64,000 nucleotides of DNA from an uncultured Muribaculaceae bacterium (GCA_947627615.1 CANQWS010000010.1:1-64000); one strand, 5' to 3'. Shown: positions 46,483 to 58,152, counted from the first letter of the stretch. Notes: a model not told the origin generated them from the letters alone. Made by a program: numbers and translations.

Positions 46483-47031
46483 TTATTTGCTAATAAGGTT
46501 TAATCGCAATTGTTTTAGTTCGTTGCTTACTGATGCATCGACTTTCTCGTTGCCGACGCTTACCGTGAATCCTCCTATGAGTGAGGGATCGACGCTGAGG
46601 CTGTATTCCATAGTGCCGCCTTTGAGATGCCTGGCCACCATGTCCTTCAGACGCTGCTCGTCTTTTGCAGACAACTTTGTGGCGCTGTGCACGTCCACTT
46701 TGTAGATCCGTTTTTCTTCACGATACAGGTCAATATAAGCACAGGCAATCAGGCGGGTCATGCCGATTCGGCCGTTCTCCACAAGCAGTTTGATGAAATC
46801 ATCCAGCAGAGTGTCATTTTTGCCGGAATAGCAGGCTGCCGTGCGAATCAACGCAGCCTTGTCGGCAGAAGATACGAACGGATTGTTGAGAGTGGCGTTG
46901 AGCTGAGGATATTTCTCGAATCCATTTTCAAGAGATTTCATCAGTTCGTAAACTCCGGCATCGGCATTCCTTTCCACAGCCACAAGATAAAGGGCTTTGG
47001 CATATCGGCGGGGAATCAAACCATCATTCAT
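46483..47031 (-). CDS. atpH: F-type ATP synthase delta subunit
   Basis: 182-residue delta (OSCP) subunit, linking the top of F1 to the b stalk. The N-terminal helical domain (RRYAKALYLVAVE) and the C-terminal segment with DPSLIGGFTVSVGNEKVDASV are diagnostic. Confidence 0.93.
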   Translation of the reverse strand: MNDGLIPRRYAKALYLVAVERNADAGVYELMKSLENGFEKYPQLNATLNNPFVSSADKAALIRTAACYSGKNDTLLDDFIKLLVENGRIGMTRLIACAYIDLYREEKRIYKVDVHSATKLSAKDEQRLKDMVARHLKGGTMEYSLSVDPSLIGGFTVSVGNEKVDASVSNELKQLRLNLISK

Positions 47032-47043
47032 AGCGTCAGTTCG

Positions 47044-47541
47044 TTAGTTTTGTTTTTCCATTTCGTCAAGTAGCGTATCAACGAGCCGGGTCTGGGCCTT
47101 CTCGTCGGCTAATTCGTTACGCACGACTTTTGAAGCGATATCAAGAGCAAAAGAACTAACCTCGTTGCGGAATTGCAATTCGGCTTCCTTACGTTCCTGA
47201 GCTATAGCCACCTTGGCCGCATCCATCACTTTCTTGGCCTCCTGCTGGGCTGCAACACGGGCCTCGTCGATAATCTGTGATTTCATGCGGTCAGCCTCAC
47301 GCAACATATCAGCCTGTTGCTTACGCGCCTCGGCTACGTATTTTTCCGATTCCTTCTTGGCGTTCTGGAGCTGCTCTTTTGCTTCCTGAGCATATTCAAC
47401 TCCTTTGTCAATCAGGTCGGCCCGGCTTTCTACTCCTTTGATTATGACCGGCCAGCCCCATTTATACAGGATAAACAGGAGCACGGCAAAGGACACAAAC
47501 ATCCAGAATACCAAGCCGAAATCAGGCGTGAACAGTTCCAT
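47044..47541 (-). CDS. atpF: F-type ATP synthase subunit b
   Basis: 165-residue peripheral stalk subunit. One membrane helix at the N-terminus (about 8-28, FGLVFWMFVSFAVLLFILYKW) is followed by a long charged coiled coil to the end. It would form a dimer. Confidence 0.94.
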   Translation of the reverse strand: MELFTPDFGLVFWMFVSFAVLLFILYKWGWPVIIKGVESRADLIDKGVEYAQEAKEQLQNAKKESEKYVAEARKQQADMLREADRMKSQIIDEARVAAQQEAKKVMDAAKVAIAQERKEAELQFRNEVSSFALDIASKVVRNELADEKAQTRLVDTLLDEMEKQN

Positions 47542-47560
47542 AAGCGGGGATTTATGGAAT

Positions 47561-47818
<258 letters not shown>

Positions 47819-47860
47819 TTAAAGTTAATGTTTTTTATTTGTTTTTTATTTAATTCCTGG

Positions 47861-48976
47861 TCATGCGGCTGTAGCTTCTTCAATCTGTTTGATTTCAGCC
47901 GCCTCTTTTTTCTCTTCGTGATGACCGGGATCGGTTCCGAAGGCTATAAAGAGTGTGGAGAGCATGGTGAACACGTAGGCCTGGATGAAGCTGACAAGCA
48001 CATCAATCAGAAGCATGAACACCGAGAAGATTATGGATACCACCGTTGTCGCGCCTGTCACAACCGGACCGAGGGCGGCAAAGATGAAAATGAGCAAGGT
48101 AAGCACGATGACTATCATGTGGCCTCCCATCATGTTGGCGAACAGACGGACGGTAAGAGCCGCCGGTTTTGTGAACACGCCGAAGAGCTCGATGATAGGC
48201 ATGATGGGTATCGGGAACTTAAGCCACAGAGGCACATCAGGCCAGAAGATATCTTTCCAGTAATGCTTGGTTCCGAAGATGTTTGTGGCGAAGAAGGTAA
48301 ATACCGAGAGAACGAGAGTCACCGCTATATTACCGGTAAGGTTAGCACCGCCGGGGAATACTACCATCAGACCGAGAAGATTCAGATACAGTATGAAGAA
48401 AAATACCGTCAGAAGGAACGGTCCGAACTTGGCCGTACGGTTACCGAGTGTGGGCTTGATAACGCCGTCATAGATGAAAACTATGAGGACTTCAAGAATG
48501 CCGCGGATCTTGCGCGGAGCCTTGTACATCTCGCGACTGTGCCAGCGTGCGACAGCGAACACTGACCACAAAACGAGCAGACAGGCTATAAAAAGCTCGC
48601 AGACGTTCTTGGTGATCGATATGTCCCAGGGACGGTAAACGGATCCGTCGGCCAGCTGCTGGACTACCTTACCCTTGTAATCGCCTTCCTTAGGAATAAA
48701 GAAAGTCTTGTCTCCGTCAACGTATTTCTTTCCGTCAGCCACCTTCGATGACATGAAGCAGTGAAATCCGTCCTTACCCACAAGAATCACAGGCAACGGA
48801 ATGCGATGATGGTGGTCAAAGGGGACTTCCCAGCCATATCCGTCACCGAGGTGCTCGAAGATGATATCCTTCGGCGACAACTCTCCGGAATGTCCGTCGG
48901 ATTCAGCCTGTATGGCAAACGGCGCCATGATGGCAACCATCACCAGACAAAACAATATCTGAATTCTTTTCATCAT
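47861..48976 (-). CDS. atpB: F-type ATP synthase subunit a, with exported N-terminal extension
   Basis: Membrane stator subunit. The start at 48976 (MMKRIQILF) is chosen over the in-frame ATG at 49030 because it has a good AAAGGAA ribosome site and avoids overlapping atpC; this gives 371 residues. A signal-peptide-like start is followed by about 110 extra residues, with a DHHH cluster and AESDGHSGE, not found in E. coli subunit a. This extension is usual in Bacteroidota. The core has the essential arginine in PAALTVRLFANMMGGH. Confidence 0.93.
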   Translation of the reverse strand: MMKRIQILFCLVMVAIMAPFAIQAESDGHSGELSPKDIIFEHLGDGYGWEVPFDHHHRIPLPVILVGKDGFHCFMSSKVADGKKYVDGDKTFFIPKEGDYKGKVVQQLADGSVYRPWDISITKNVCELFIACLLVLWSVFAVARWHSREMYKAPRKIRGILEVLIVFIYDGVIKPTLGNRTAKFGPFLLTVFFFILYLNLLGLMVVFPGGANLTGNIAVTLVLSVFTFFATNIFGTKHYWKDIFWPDVPLWLKFPIPIMPIIELFGVFTKPAALTVRLFANMMGGHMIVIVLTLLIFIFAALGPVVTGATTVVSIIFSVFMLLIDVLVSFIQAYVFTMLSTLFIAFGTDPGHHEEKKEAAEIKQIEEATAA

Positions 48977-48986
48977 ATTCCTTTCA

Positions 48987-49223
48987 TTAATATAAGCAGA
49001 CTGACACCACGTTGTTATCGACATCGACAAGTCCTCCGGAAATGGGGAGAGTCACGCTATCCCCTCCCTCGACAGTATATACTATATTGCCGGCTGTAAG
49101 GGTGGATACAAGTGACGCATGATGATTCAGCACGGCGAAACTTCCGTTGGTGCCGGGAAGGTTTACCATAGTCACTTCGCCTTGAAACACTATGTCCTCC
49201 GATGAGATAATTTTAAGTGTCAT
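48987..49223 (-). CDS. atpC: F-type ATP synthase epsilon subunit (short form)
   Basis: 78-residue protein holding only the N-terminal beta sandwich of epsilon (KIISSEDIVFQGEV..NLPGTNGSFAVLNHHASLVSTL). The C-terminal helical pair that inhibits ATP hydrolysis in E. coli is absent. The length is normal for Bacteroidota, not a truncation. It follows atpD after 40 bp. Confidence 0.92.
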   Translation of the reverse strand: MTLKIISSEDIVFQGEVTMVNLPGTNGSFAVLNHHASLVSTLTAGNIVYTVEGGDSVTLPISGGLVDVDNNVVSVCLY

Positions 49224-49263
49224 GAATGTAGCCTGTTATTCGTTTATGTTGTGACTTGATTGT

Positions 49264-50784
<1,521 letters not shown>

Positions 50785-50813
50785 TTATGGAGTTTTTAAG
50801 TTATTTCGAAAGA

Positions 50814-51896
50814 TTAAAAATGGAAGTTGTAGACGATGATGAGCACCATCAATACGAGATTGAACAGATTGATAGGCAACAGGTACTTCCACTCGAGAGA
50901 GAGCATCTGGTCAATTCTCAGACGGGGGAATGTCCACTTGAACCAGATGATTACAAATGACAGCAGAATAGCTTTACCGATGAACCACACAACAGAGGGA
51001 ATATAGTTCATTATGTCATTGAAGCCCTCCCATCCGGGAATATGAAGCGGCATCCAACCGCCAAGGAAAAGAAGGGTGGCTACGCCAGACACGATGAAAA
51101 GGTTCAGGTATTCCGCAAGATAGAAGAATCCGAAGTGCATACCGGAATATTCGGTGTGATAACCGGCGGTCAGCTCGCTTTCGGCCTCGGGAAGGTCAAA
51201 CGGGCCACGGTTTGTCTCGGCGGTACCGGCAATCATATAGATGATGAATGCTATGATGGCAGGAATGTGGCCGGAGAAAATGAACCAGAGATTATTCTGA
51301 GCCTCCACAATCTCAACGACATTCATGGTTCCTGCGAATGCAACCATGGTCAGGACAGAGAGACCTATTGAAAGCTCGTAGCTGACCATCTGTGCGCCTG
51401 AACGCATGGCGCCGATGAGTGTGAATTTGTTGTTACTTGACCAACCGGCAAGAAGAATTCCGAGAACGCCGATGGATGAAACGGCGATGAGGAAGAATAT
51501 GCCGATATTGAAGTTGATTATCTGCAGACCGTTACCCCAGGGAAGCACCGCGAAAGCAATCATTGAAGCCAGAATCACGAGATACGGGGCGAGGGCGAAC
51601 AGGAATTTGTCGACATGGTTGAGCGATATAAGCTCCTTGATGAGCATCTTGAACATGTCGGCGAAACTCTGCAGAAGTCCCCAGCGGCCCACGCGGTCGG
51701 GACCGAGGCGGCACTGGAATGCGGCACAGAGTTTACGCTCGTACCAGATATAGAAAAGAGCCAACACTGCATAGACAGTCAGAAGCAGAAGGCCGACAAG
51801 TACACACTCCACTGTTGTGGCGAGCCATTCGGGCATTCCGAGAGTATTCTCGAGCAGGTTGTCAATCCAGTCAGTCAATAATGAGAAATCGAACAT
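50814..51896 (-). CDS. nuoH: NADH-quinone oxidoreductase subunit H
   Basis: Membrane subunit at the quinone site, 360 residues and eight hydrophobic helices. The acidic cytoplasmic loops are conserved: [19 protein letters not shown] and [24 protein letters not shown]. It lies between nuoCD and atpD. Confidence 0.96.
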   Translation of the reverse strand: MFDFSLLTDWIDNLLENTLGMPEWLATTVECVLVGLLLLTVYAVLALFYIWYERKLCAAFQCRLGPDRVGRWGLLQSFADMFKMLIKELISLNHVDKFLFALAPYLVILASMIAFAVLPWGNGLQIINFNIGIFFLIAVSSIGVLGILLAGWSSNNKFTLIGAMRSGAQMVSYELSIGLSVLTMVAFAGTMNVVEIVEAQNNLWFIFSGHIPAIIAFIIYMIAGTAETNRGPFDLPEAESELTAGYHTEYSGMHFGFFYLAEYLNLFIVSGVATLLFLGGWMPLHIPGWEGFNDIMNYIPSVVWFIGKAILLSFVIIWFKWTFPRLRIDQMLSLEWKYLLPINLFNLVLMVLIIVYNFHF

Positions 51897-51947
51897 AGAT
51901 TTGTTATTTTTTACTGATATCGAAATGTGATAGCTATTTATCGAGGA

Positions 51948-53576
51948 TTATCTGTCCATATCGGGAACGATGTAGTCAAGCGAACCTCCGATAGTAATAA
52001 GGTCGGCAATCTTATTGCCCCTTGTTATATGGTCAACCACCGCGGCGGCGGTAAGGCTCGGAGGAACGAGTTTCAGACGGTAGGGCGAGGTTGTTCCGTC
52101 GCTTTCAAGGAACACGCCGAATGTACCGCGGCAACCTTCAACCGTGCGGAACCAGTGTCCTGCGGGAAGTTTGAGTACTTTGGGAACCTTCACACAGTAC
52201 TCGCCGTCAGGTATGTTGTCAATCAACTGGCTGATAATGCGGGCACTCTGCTCCATTTCTTCCATACGTACTTTAAAGCGGGCCATGGAATCGCCTTCGG
52301 TTTTCACAACCTGTTCGAAATCAAGTTCGCCATAGATGCTGTAGGGATCTGTCTTGCGGACATCGCATGCCCAGCCCGATGCACGTCCCGAGGGACCGGT
52401 GACGGACCATGAGATGGCATCTTCCTTAGAGAGAACGCCGACGCCTTCCATACGGTTCTTGGTGATGACGTTTCCGGTAAACAGCTTGTTGTATTCCTTT
52501 ATGTTACGCGGCAGAACTTCAAGCAGTGCCTTAACGTCCTGAACGAAATCAGGAGCCAGATCCTGCATCACGCCTCCGATGGCGCCATAGTTGAATGTCA
52601 TTCGGGCACCGCAGGTCTTCTCCATGATATCGAGAATCTGCTCACGGACACGGAGTGTGTAGAACAACATTGTTGTGGCACCGAGGTCCATGCAGAATGT
52701 TCCGATAAAGAGACAGTGGGAAGCAATACGCGAAAGCTCATCCATAATCACGCGGATAACCTGAGCGCGGCGGGAAATCTCTATTCCGGCAGCCTCTTCA
52801 ATTGTCATGCACAGACAGTGGTGATAGGGATGACCGGAGAAATAATCCATTCGGTCCATGAAATGGAGAGTCTGCGGATATGTGAGTTTTTCGCATATTT
52901 TCTCTATTCCACGGTGGATATAACCCATGTAAACGTCGATTTTCTTGATAGTCTCGCCGTCAATTGCGGTACGGAAACGGAGCACACCGTGGGTTGCAGG
53001 GTGCTGCGGGCCGATGTTGACAACAAAATCCTCAGGCTGGAACACTCTGACCTGACGTTTTTCAACTTCGCCGTCGGGGAGTTCCACCCAGGTATCGGTG
53101 AAATCGGACTGACGCTCGCTTTCAACGGATACAGGATTGTTTTCCTCGCTTTCGTCGAAATCCTTGCGCAGCGGGAATCCTTTCCAGTCAATGTCAAGGA
53201 ACAGACGACGCATGTCAGGGTTGCCGATGAACACGATTCCGAAGAAGTCATAGACTTCACGTTCAAAAATACCCGCTATCTGCCACAGGTCATGAACGCT
53301 GTGGAGCATCGGGTGTTCCTTATCCTCTGTTGTAACCTTGACAGAGATATGAGTGTTGTATTCAGTAGAGGTAAGATAATAATAGCATCCGAGCTTGTCA
53401 GCCCAGTCCATACCTACTATGGTGACCAGAAAATCGAACTTGAGTTCGCTATTGTCACGTAGAGTGGAGGCCAAGTCATGCCATCTTTTATCAGGTATAT
53501 TCACCAACAGGGTATCGCCATCCTCAAATGTCGCTTCCGGGAATAATCTGGCTATGGTGTCCTTAATTTCTGCCAT
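51948..53576 (-). CDS. nuoCD: NADH-quinone oxidoreductase fused subunit C/D
   Basis: Fusion of NuoC (about 1-150, with VYDFFGIVFIGNPDMRRLFLDIDWKGFPLRKDF) and NuoD (about 170-542, with NIGPQHPATHGVLRF near the quinone site and the ASGWACDVRK segment). It has 542 residues. C and D are separate in many bacteria and fused in E. coli and Bacteroidota. It carries no clusters itself; it shapes the quinone cavity with NuoB and NuoH. Confidence 0.96.
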   Translation of the reverse strand: MAEIKDTIARLFPEATFEDGDTLLVNIPDKRWHDLASTLRDNSELKFDFLVTIVGMDWADKLGCYYYLTSTEYNTHISVKVTTEDKEHPMLHSVHDLWQIAGIFEREVYDFFGIVFIGNPDMRRLFLDIDWKGFPLRKDFDESEENNPVSVESERQSDFTDTWVELPDGEVEKRQVRVFQPEDFVVNIGPQHPATHGVLRFRTAIDGETIKKIDVYMGYIHRGIEKICEKLTYPQTLHFMDRMDYFSGHPYHHCLCMTIEEAAGIEISRRAQVIRVIMDELSRIASHCLFIGTFCMDLGATTMLFYTLRVREQILDIMEKTCGARMTFNYGAIGGVMQDLAPDFVQDVKALLEVLPRNIKEYNKLFTGNVITKNRMEGVGVLSKEDAISWSVTGPSGRASGWACDVRKTDPYSIYGELDFEQVVKTEGDSMARFKVRMEEMEQSARIISQLIDNIPDGEYCVKVPKVLKLPAGHWFRTVEGCRGTFGVFLESDGTTSPYRLKLVPPSLTAAAVVDHITRGNKIADLITIGGSLDYIVPDMDR

Positions 53577-53623
53577 TTTTCAATAACGTTAATCGTCTCT
53601 TAAAATCTTTGCTTTGGTTAAAT

Positions 53624-54232
53624 TCAGTTTTCTACGTCCTGAATAGGGTGAGCTTTGAGGAATTCTTTTTGGTTTTCCTTGCGGTTAACCCCTCCGAAGA
53701 ATTTCTCCACCTTCATCTTACGCGACAACTGCATTATGGCATAAATCATTGCCTCTGGACGTGGAGGACATCCGGGAAGGAACACATCGACGGGGACAAT
53801 CTGATCTATACCCATCACTACGTGATAGGATTTCTTGAACGGGCCACCGGATACGGCGCAGGCACCGCAAGCAATCACGTATTTCGGTTCGGCGAGCTGG
53901 TCATAAAGACGACGCATCACAGGAGCCATACGTTTTACAATAGTTCCGGCAACCATCATGAAGTCAGCCTGACGTGGTGACGAACGGGCTACTTCCCATC
54001 CGAAGCGTGCCATGTCATATCGTGCGGCACCGAGCGAAACGAATTCGATTCCGCAACAGCTTGTAGCGAATGTAAGAGGCCATATAGAGTTCGAGCGGCC
54101 CCAGTTTATAAGTTTGTCGAGACTACCTACAACCACATTGGTTCCGTTGGCCTGAAGCTCCTTGACAAGCTTTTCAATGTACTCATTGTCTTTCCATGCG
54201 TCGTAGGGCATGCTCTTTGTTGTTACTTCCAT
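53624..54232 (-). CDS. nuoB: NADH-quinone oxidoreductase subunit B (cluster N2)
   Basis: 202-residue subunit that binds the last cluster, N2, by the vicinal cysteines in TSCCGIEF plus those in CGACAVSGGPF and PGCPPRPEA. It overlaps the end of nuoA by 10 bp. Confidence 0.96.
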   Translation of the reverse strand: MEVTTKSMPYDAWKDNEYIEKLVKELQANGTNVVVGSLDKLINWGRSNSIWPLTFATSCCGIEFVSLGAARYDMARFGWEVARSSPRQADFMMVAGTIVKRMAPVMRRLYDQLAEPKYVIACGACAVSGGPFKKSYHVVMGIDQIVPVDVFLPGCPPRPEAMIYAIMQLSRKMKVEKFFGGVNRKENQKEFLKAHPIQDVEN

Positions 54233-54591
54233 TCAAGAGCTCCTTTCCGCCAGGCATAGACAAGCCCGAGCACTAAGATTACAAAAAACACGGCGATGCT
54301 GAGAAGGCCTGCCCCACCGAGGCTGCGCACTATCGTAGCCCAGGGGAAAAGGAAGACACATTCCACATCGAACATAAGAAACAGAATTGCAAACAGGTAA
54401 TAGCCCACCTTGAACTGAGCCATACTTTCGCCGCGGGTGGGAATACCGCATTCGTAGGCCTCGCCTTTCTGAACATTATAGGAGCGGGGCGACATTAACC
54501 CTGCAAGCCACAGCGCGAGGCCGACAAGCGCGATACCTGTCACTGCCGCTGTGATTGCGAGCGTGGATGATAAGATTGTAAGTGATATCAT
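54223..54591 (-). CDS. nuoA: NADH-quinone oxidoreductase subunit A
   Basis: 122-residue three-helix subunit. YECGIPTRGESMAQFKVGYYLFAILFLMFDVECVFLFPW is the typical block, including the conserved cysteine of the TMH1-2 loop. First gene of the nuo-atp-nuo block; a -7 box is 130 bp upstream. Confidence 0.95.
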   Translation of the reverse strand: MISLTILSSTLAITAAVTGIALVGLALWLAGLMSPRSYNVQKGEAYECGIPTRGESMAQFKVGYYLFAILFLMFDVECVFLFPWATIVRSLGGAGLLSIAVFFVILVLGLVYAWRKGALEWK

Positions 54592-54675
54592 GCTTTAGTA
54601 AAATTATTACTTGTCCATACACATACTACACGGAATCCACCTGCCTGTCAGCAACTTCAATCAATACTAAAGCTG

Positions 54676-54708
54676 CCGAACAGATACATGCTTTCCGTGA
54701 CTGTTCGG
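54676..54708 (-). other. leader hairpin upstream of nuoA
   Basis: CCGAACAG (54676-54683) pairs with CTGTTCGG (54701-54708), an 8-bp stem in the predicted 5' leader of the nuo-atp transcript. No T-run follows it on the minus strand. It may steady the message or bind a regulator. Confidence 0.4.
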
Positions 54709-54719
54709 GTTTTACGGTG

Positions 54720-54727
54720 CAAATATA
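54720..54727 (-). promoter_or_regulatory. -7 element of the nuo-atp block
   Basis: TATATTTG on the minus strand, giving a leader of about 125 nt before nuoA. The -33 region is poorly matched. Confidence 0.5.
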
Positions 54728-54819
54728 GCAATTTTTAATGTAAAAGCCGCCTTTATCCGCTACTAATTTTTACAATGTCAATATGTTTCTCAACATAATC
54801 TAACAATCAGCTTTATCTT

Positions 54820-55692
54820 TCAGCGCAGAACATTGAGATCGGGAGAAAGAAATGCGCTTACGGTATATTCGGTCCCGTCCACCTCGATTTTCGCGTCGAT
54901 ATCCAGCTCATCCCTGAGATCGGCATGGGCCGAAAGTGATTTGATCACAACCTGCGATCCATCGGCATCCGTCACGGTCGCCGACGAAGGCAGAGTCAGC
55001 GTGTAACCTTCAGCCGTCAGGCCGAGCCGCTGTCCGGAAAGTTTAAAATCAACCTTGCGGGTATCCAGAACAAGCCCCTCTACGGAAAGGTCAGCGGTCA
55101 TGGTCGACGGCGCGAGCCTGATTCTGTATTTAGGTTCATAGTCAATATGGTCCTGAGTCGACGAGCGGGTCCATGAAACGGTCGTAGTTCCCTGGGCATA
55201 GACATCGTAAGGGTAAGACATGAACGAATAGGTGGAATTCATGACGAACGAAGCATAGAATCCTCCCGCTTTTATCTCCGACATTTCATTGGATTCAGTA
55301 TAGATTATCGTGACATCCGTCAGCGTTATATCGTAGCCGGGATTATCCGAAGTCAGCACATCGGCCTCAATAATGCGCCGCTTCTCGTGAATGCCGGGCT
55401 CGTAAGTCCAGTCAAGGTTCGAGAAAGTGGCTATGAGACCCGTGGATGACTTGTCGGTACGCAGATTGTTGATCGTCAGCTCCGCCTTGCGCTTGACGTC
55501 ATCAAACACAATATAATAAGAGACACCGTCAGTCACTTCGGGATTGGCCCGCGAGCCCTCCCGTGTCACGAGATTGAACATCTCGGGACTATTCGCAATG
55601 ACTATATCCTTGAACGGCTCGTCGTCACCATGCGAACATGATGTAAAGGCCAGGGCCATGATGAATAATATGGTAAGTTGAACGTGCTTCAT
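54820..55692 (-). CDS. Surface-type lipoprotein of unknown function, partner of TonB receptor
   Basis: 290-residue lipoprotein. The start at 55692 (MKHVQLTI) is preferred; an ATG two codons earlier is also possible. The lipobox AFTSC is followed by SHGDDEP, an acidic stretch of the kind that directs Bacteroidota lipoproteins to the cell surface. The rest is beta-rich with two halves of similar layout (about 30-165 and 165-290) and no family I can name. It follows the TonB receptor gene after about 50 bp, so it is likely its accessory substrate-binding partner, as SusD is for SusC, although it is not SusD-like in sequence. Confidence 0.75.
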   Translation of the reverse strand: MKHVQLTILFIMALAFTSCSHGDDEPFKDIVIANSPEMFNLVTREGSRANPEVTDGVSYYIVFDDVKRKAELTINNLRTDKSSTGLIATFSNLDWTYEPGIHEKRRIIEADVLTSDNPGYDITLTDVTIIYTESNEMSEIKAGGFYASFVMNSTYSFMSYPYDVYAQGTTTVSWTRSSTQDHIDYEPKYRIRLAPSTMTADLSVEGLVLDTRKVDFKLSGQRLGLTAEGYTLTLPSSATVTDADGSQVVIKSLSAHADLRDELDIDAKIEVDGTEYTVSAFLSPDLNVLR

Positions 55693-55741
55693 ACACATTC
55701 AACCTACAAAAGCCCAAAGTGGTTCAGTTCACCGGCACATA

Positions 55742-58021
55742 TTATTTTGCGCCGTTGAATTTCAGGCGCACCGTAGCCCCGAACTGACGCGGTTTTCCTC
55801 TCTGAAGGAACTTGTTTCCGATTGATTCAAAGAAGAAAGTGTCATATTTGGTGCCCGAGATATTGTCAATCCAGGCTTCGAGTTCAATCCAGCCTCTGTC
55901 GGCGGTCACAGATGCCGAAGGGAGCAGATAGAACGGCTGCGACACACTGTTTGCCTCATCCCAGTATATCCGCCCTACCCCACGCAGACGCGCATCGTAG
56001 GTGAGCTTCCACATCTGTCCGATTTTATGGCTGTAAGCGGCCGAAATGAAGAGAGTGTGTTCGGGTGCATACGGTATATATTTACCCTTGTAATCCATGT
56101 CTCCGTCCTTGAAGCGGCGGAATTTGGCATTTGTATATCCGTAAGAGGTCATGAAATGCCAGTGTTCGTTGAGATTGAAACGGGTCTGTATCTCGGCTCC
56201 GAAGCTGCGTGATTTTCCGGCATTCGTGGTAATTCGTCCCGTGGTGGAACCGTCAGGGAACATGGTGAGCTGCTGGTCTGTCAGCGCTATATAGAACAGA
56301 GCTATGTCAGTCATCACCCGGTTGTCGGCACAGCCAATGTGGGCGCCCACCTCATAATTCCAGCTGCGCTCCGGCTTGTAGGATATAATCTCGTCAACAT
56401 CGATCTCGGATTCCGAAGGCTTCATTCCGGGCATCGACGCCATCATTTCGGCCATCATTCTCTGCTGGAGAATCTCGCTGAACATCTGAGTGTTGAACCC
56501 GCCTGACTTGTAGCCTTTGCCCACGGATGCATATACGCTTGAACCGCTGTGCATCGGCAAATCGTAGCTGAAGGTAATTTTGGGCACGAATTCAAGATAA
56601 TGATGGTTCAGGTCACCCCTGTCGTCAATATTAATCTCCTTCTTCATAATAGGCGTAGGAGGCATTCCGCTCTTCATGAACACGGAGAAGGCCGTGTTGC
56701 ACCGGCTTGCATAATCAAGCTTGGTCGATTCATAATCCAGTCTGAGCCCGAGCACGGCATTGGAACGGCCAACACTGAACGAGCTCTGGTGATAGAAAGC
56801 GAGTCCCCATGTGGGTATACGGAAATCACTCAGCAGAGGTATCTCAGGCTTGTCGAACGATATGGACACGGGAATGCGGTCATTGTTGTTGACCCGGTTT
56901 GTTATCAGCATTTCTATTCCGTCATTCTTAATCATGACCGGCGCATTCATCTTGGTGTGCTTGTAGAAACCGAACAGACCGCCGAGCCATGAATAGTTCC
57001 CTACATTGCCGCGGGCAACAAGGTCCTGAGTGAAATTTGACTCATGGATGGCCTGTGTGAGCGTGAAGTAATTCAGCGGCAGGAAATCCTGGTCAAGCGT
57101 CAGATTGTCGGTCATGTGCTGGAAGCTGGTTATACTCGACAGCGAGAAATTATCGCGTTTCCACTTCACGGTCAATGCGTCCGACACTATGTTTCGGCGA
57201 TAGAAACAGGTGTCATTATAATTGATGACACCGCTCCCGACGTACTCGTATGCATATCCGCCCTGCTGTGTGTAATTGAACGAGGCGGTATTGTCGGCAG
57301 TGAGGGAGGGCGATACCTGCCACTGGGTGGTCCAGCGGAATCCACCGCCTTTTTCAACCCCCACTTTCTTGGCGTTGTAGGCATTTTTATAGAATCCGTC
57401 ACACAACTGGAAGTTTCCGGCGAATGACATGGCCAGATTGGGTCTGAACTTCTGATAGTGGGCCACTGCCATATTTGCCGTCGGGCCGTTGCCTATCGTG
57501 GCCGCTATCCTCGAGCCCTGATAATCCATGGGCTTGAGGGTGTATATGTTTATCTGTCCTCCCATTGTGTTGCGGCCGTAAAGGGTGCTTTGCGGACCTC
57601 TGAGAACCTCGATACGCTCAATATCCACAAGCATGAAGTCGTAGGCGTTTTTATTGAGATACGGCACATTGTCGACCGTCATTCCCACTGCCGGCTGATC
57701 CATTCTCGACCCGAGGCCACGCACGTAGATACTCGATGTTGTGCGGCTGCCATAATCAGGCATGTAGAAATTGGGGGCTATCTCGCTCAGTCCTTTAAGC
57801 GAATTAAGCGACCAGTTTTCAATCTGTTCCCGGCCGAGCACGGTCGCAGCCAAAGGCTGAAGGGACAGGTCGGGCGTCTGCTTGATTGCTGTTACGGTTA
57901 TATCACCGAGCCAGTGCGTAGTGTCGGAGGATTCTGCGGAAGCGTCAACCGATGAGGCGTAGGAATTGTTTGTAGAAATAAGCAATGTTGACAATAACAA
58001 CGCGGAAATTGGAAACTTCAT
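55742..58021 (-). CDS. TonB-dependent outer-membrane receptor
   Basis: 759-residue outer-membrane transporter, not of the SusC type. A signal peptide (about 1-22) is followed by a plug domain (about 45-165) with DITVTAIKQ near the TonB-box position, LKGLSEIAPNFY, IERIEVLRGPQSTLYG and GGQINIYT. The 22-strand barrel ends in a typical aromatic tail region (FGATVRLKF). Residues 513-533 form a loop with 7 methionines, and other loops also have M-P clusters. The substrate is unknown; ferric siderophore-like or metal-chelate uptake is typical for this receptor class. A strong promoter lies just upstream. Confidence 0.9.
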   Translation of the reverse strand: MKFPISALLLSTLLISTNNSYASSVDASAESSDTTHWLGDITVTAIKQTPDLSLQPLAATVLGREQIENWSLNSLKGLSEIAPNFYMPDYGSRTTSSIYVRGLGSRMDQPAVGMTVDNVPYLNKNAYDFMLVDIERIEVLRGPQSTLYGRNTMGGQINIYTLKPMDYQGSRIAATIGNGPTANMAVAHYQKFRPNLAMSFAGNFQLCDGFYKNAYNAKKVGVEKGGGFRWTTQWQVSPSLTADNTASFNYTQQGGYAYEYVGSGVINYNDTCFYRRNIVSDALTVKWKRDNFSLSSITSFQHMTDNLTLDQDFLPLNYFTLTQAIHESNFTQDLVARGNVGNYSWLGGLFGFYKHTKMNAPVMIKNDGIEMLITNRVNNNDRIPVSISFDKPEIPLLSDFRIPTWGLAFYHQSSFSVGRSNAVLGLRLDYESTKLDYASRCNTAFSVFMKSGMPPTPIMKKEINIDDRGDLNHHYLEFVPKITFSYDLPMHSGSSVYASVGKGYKSGGFNTQMFSEILQQRMMAEMMASMPGMKPSESEIDVDEIISYKPERSWNYEVGAHIGCADNRVMTDIALFYIALTDQQLTMFPDGSTTGRITTNAGKSRSFGAEIQTRFNLNEHWHFMTSYGYTNAKFRRFKDGDMDYKGKYIPYAPEHTLFISAAYSHKIGQMWKLTYDARLRGVGRIYWDEANSVSQPFYLLPSASVTADRGWIELEAWIDNISGTKYDTFFFESIGNKFLQRGKPRQFGATVRLKFNGAK

Positions 58022-58050
58022 TTTATATTAAAAATTCGTAAAAAATCGCA

Positions 58051-58081
58051 CAAAGGTATAACTTTGGAGACATGTTTGCAA
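58051..58081 (-). promoter_or_regulatory. promoter of the TonB receptor operon (TTG, N20, TACCTTTG)
   Basis: On the minus strand TTG (58079-58081) is separated by 20 bp from TACCTTTG (58051-58058), a full consensus match, 30 bp before the ATG at 58021. Confidence 0.78.
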
Positions 58082-58152
58082 CTATTTGTTATTAATATCG
58101 CTTTATTTTGTCTATTTACTTGTTCAATATCCTTTAATAGAAAAATTTTGCG

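Noticed and set aside
52716-53462. 248-residue plus-strand frame inside nuoCD
   Set aside because: A shadow of nuoCD; low-complexity composition and no promoter.
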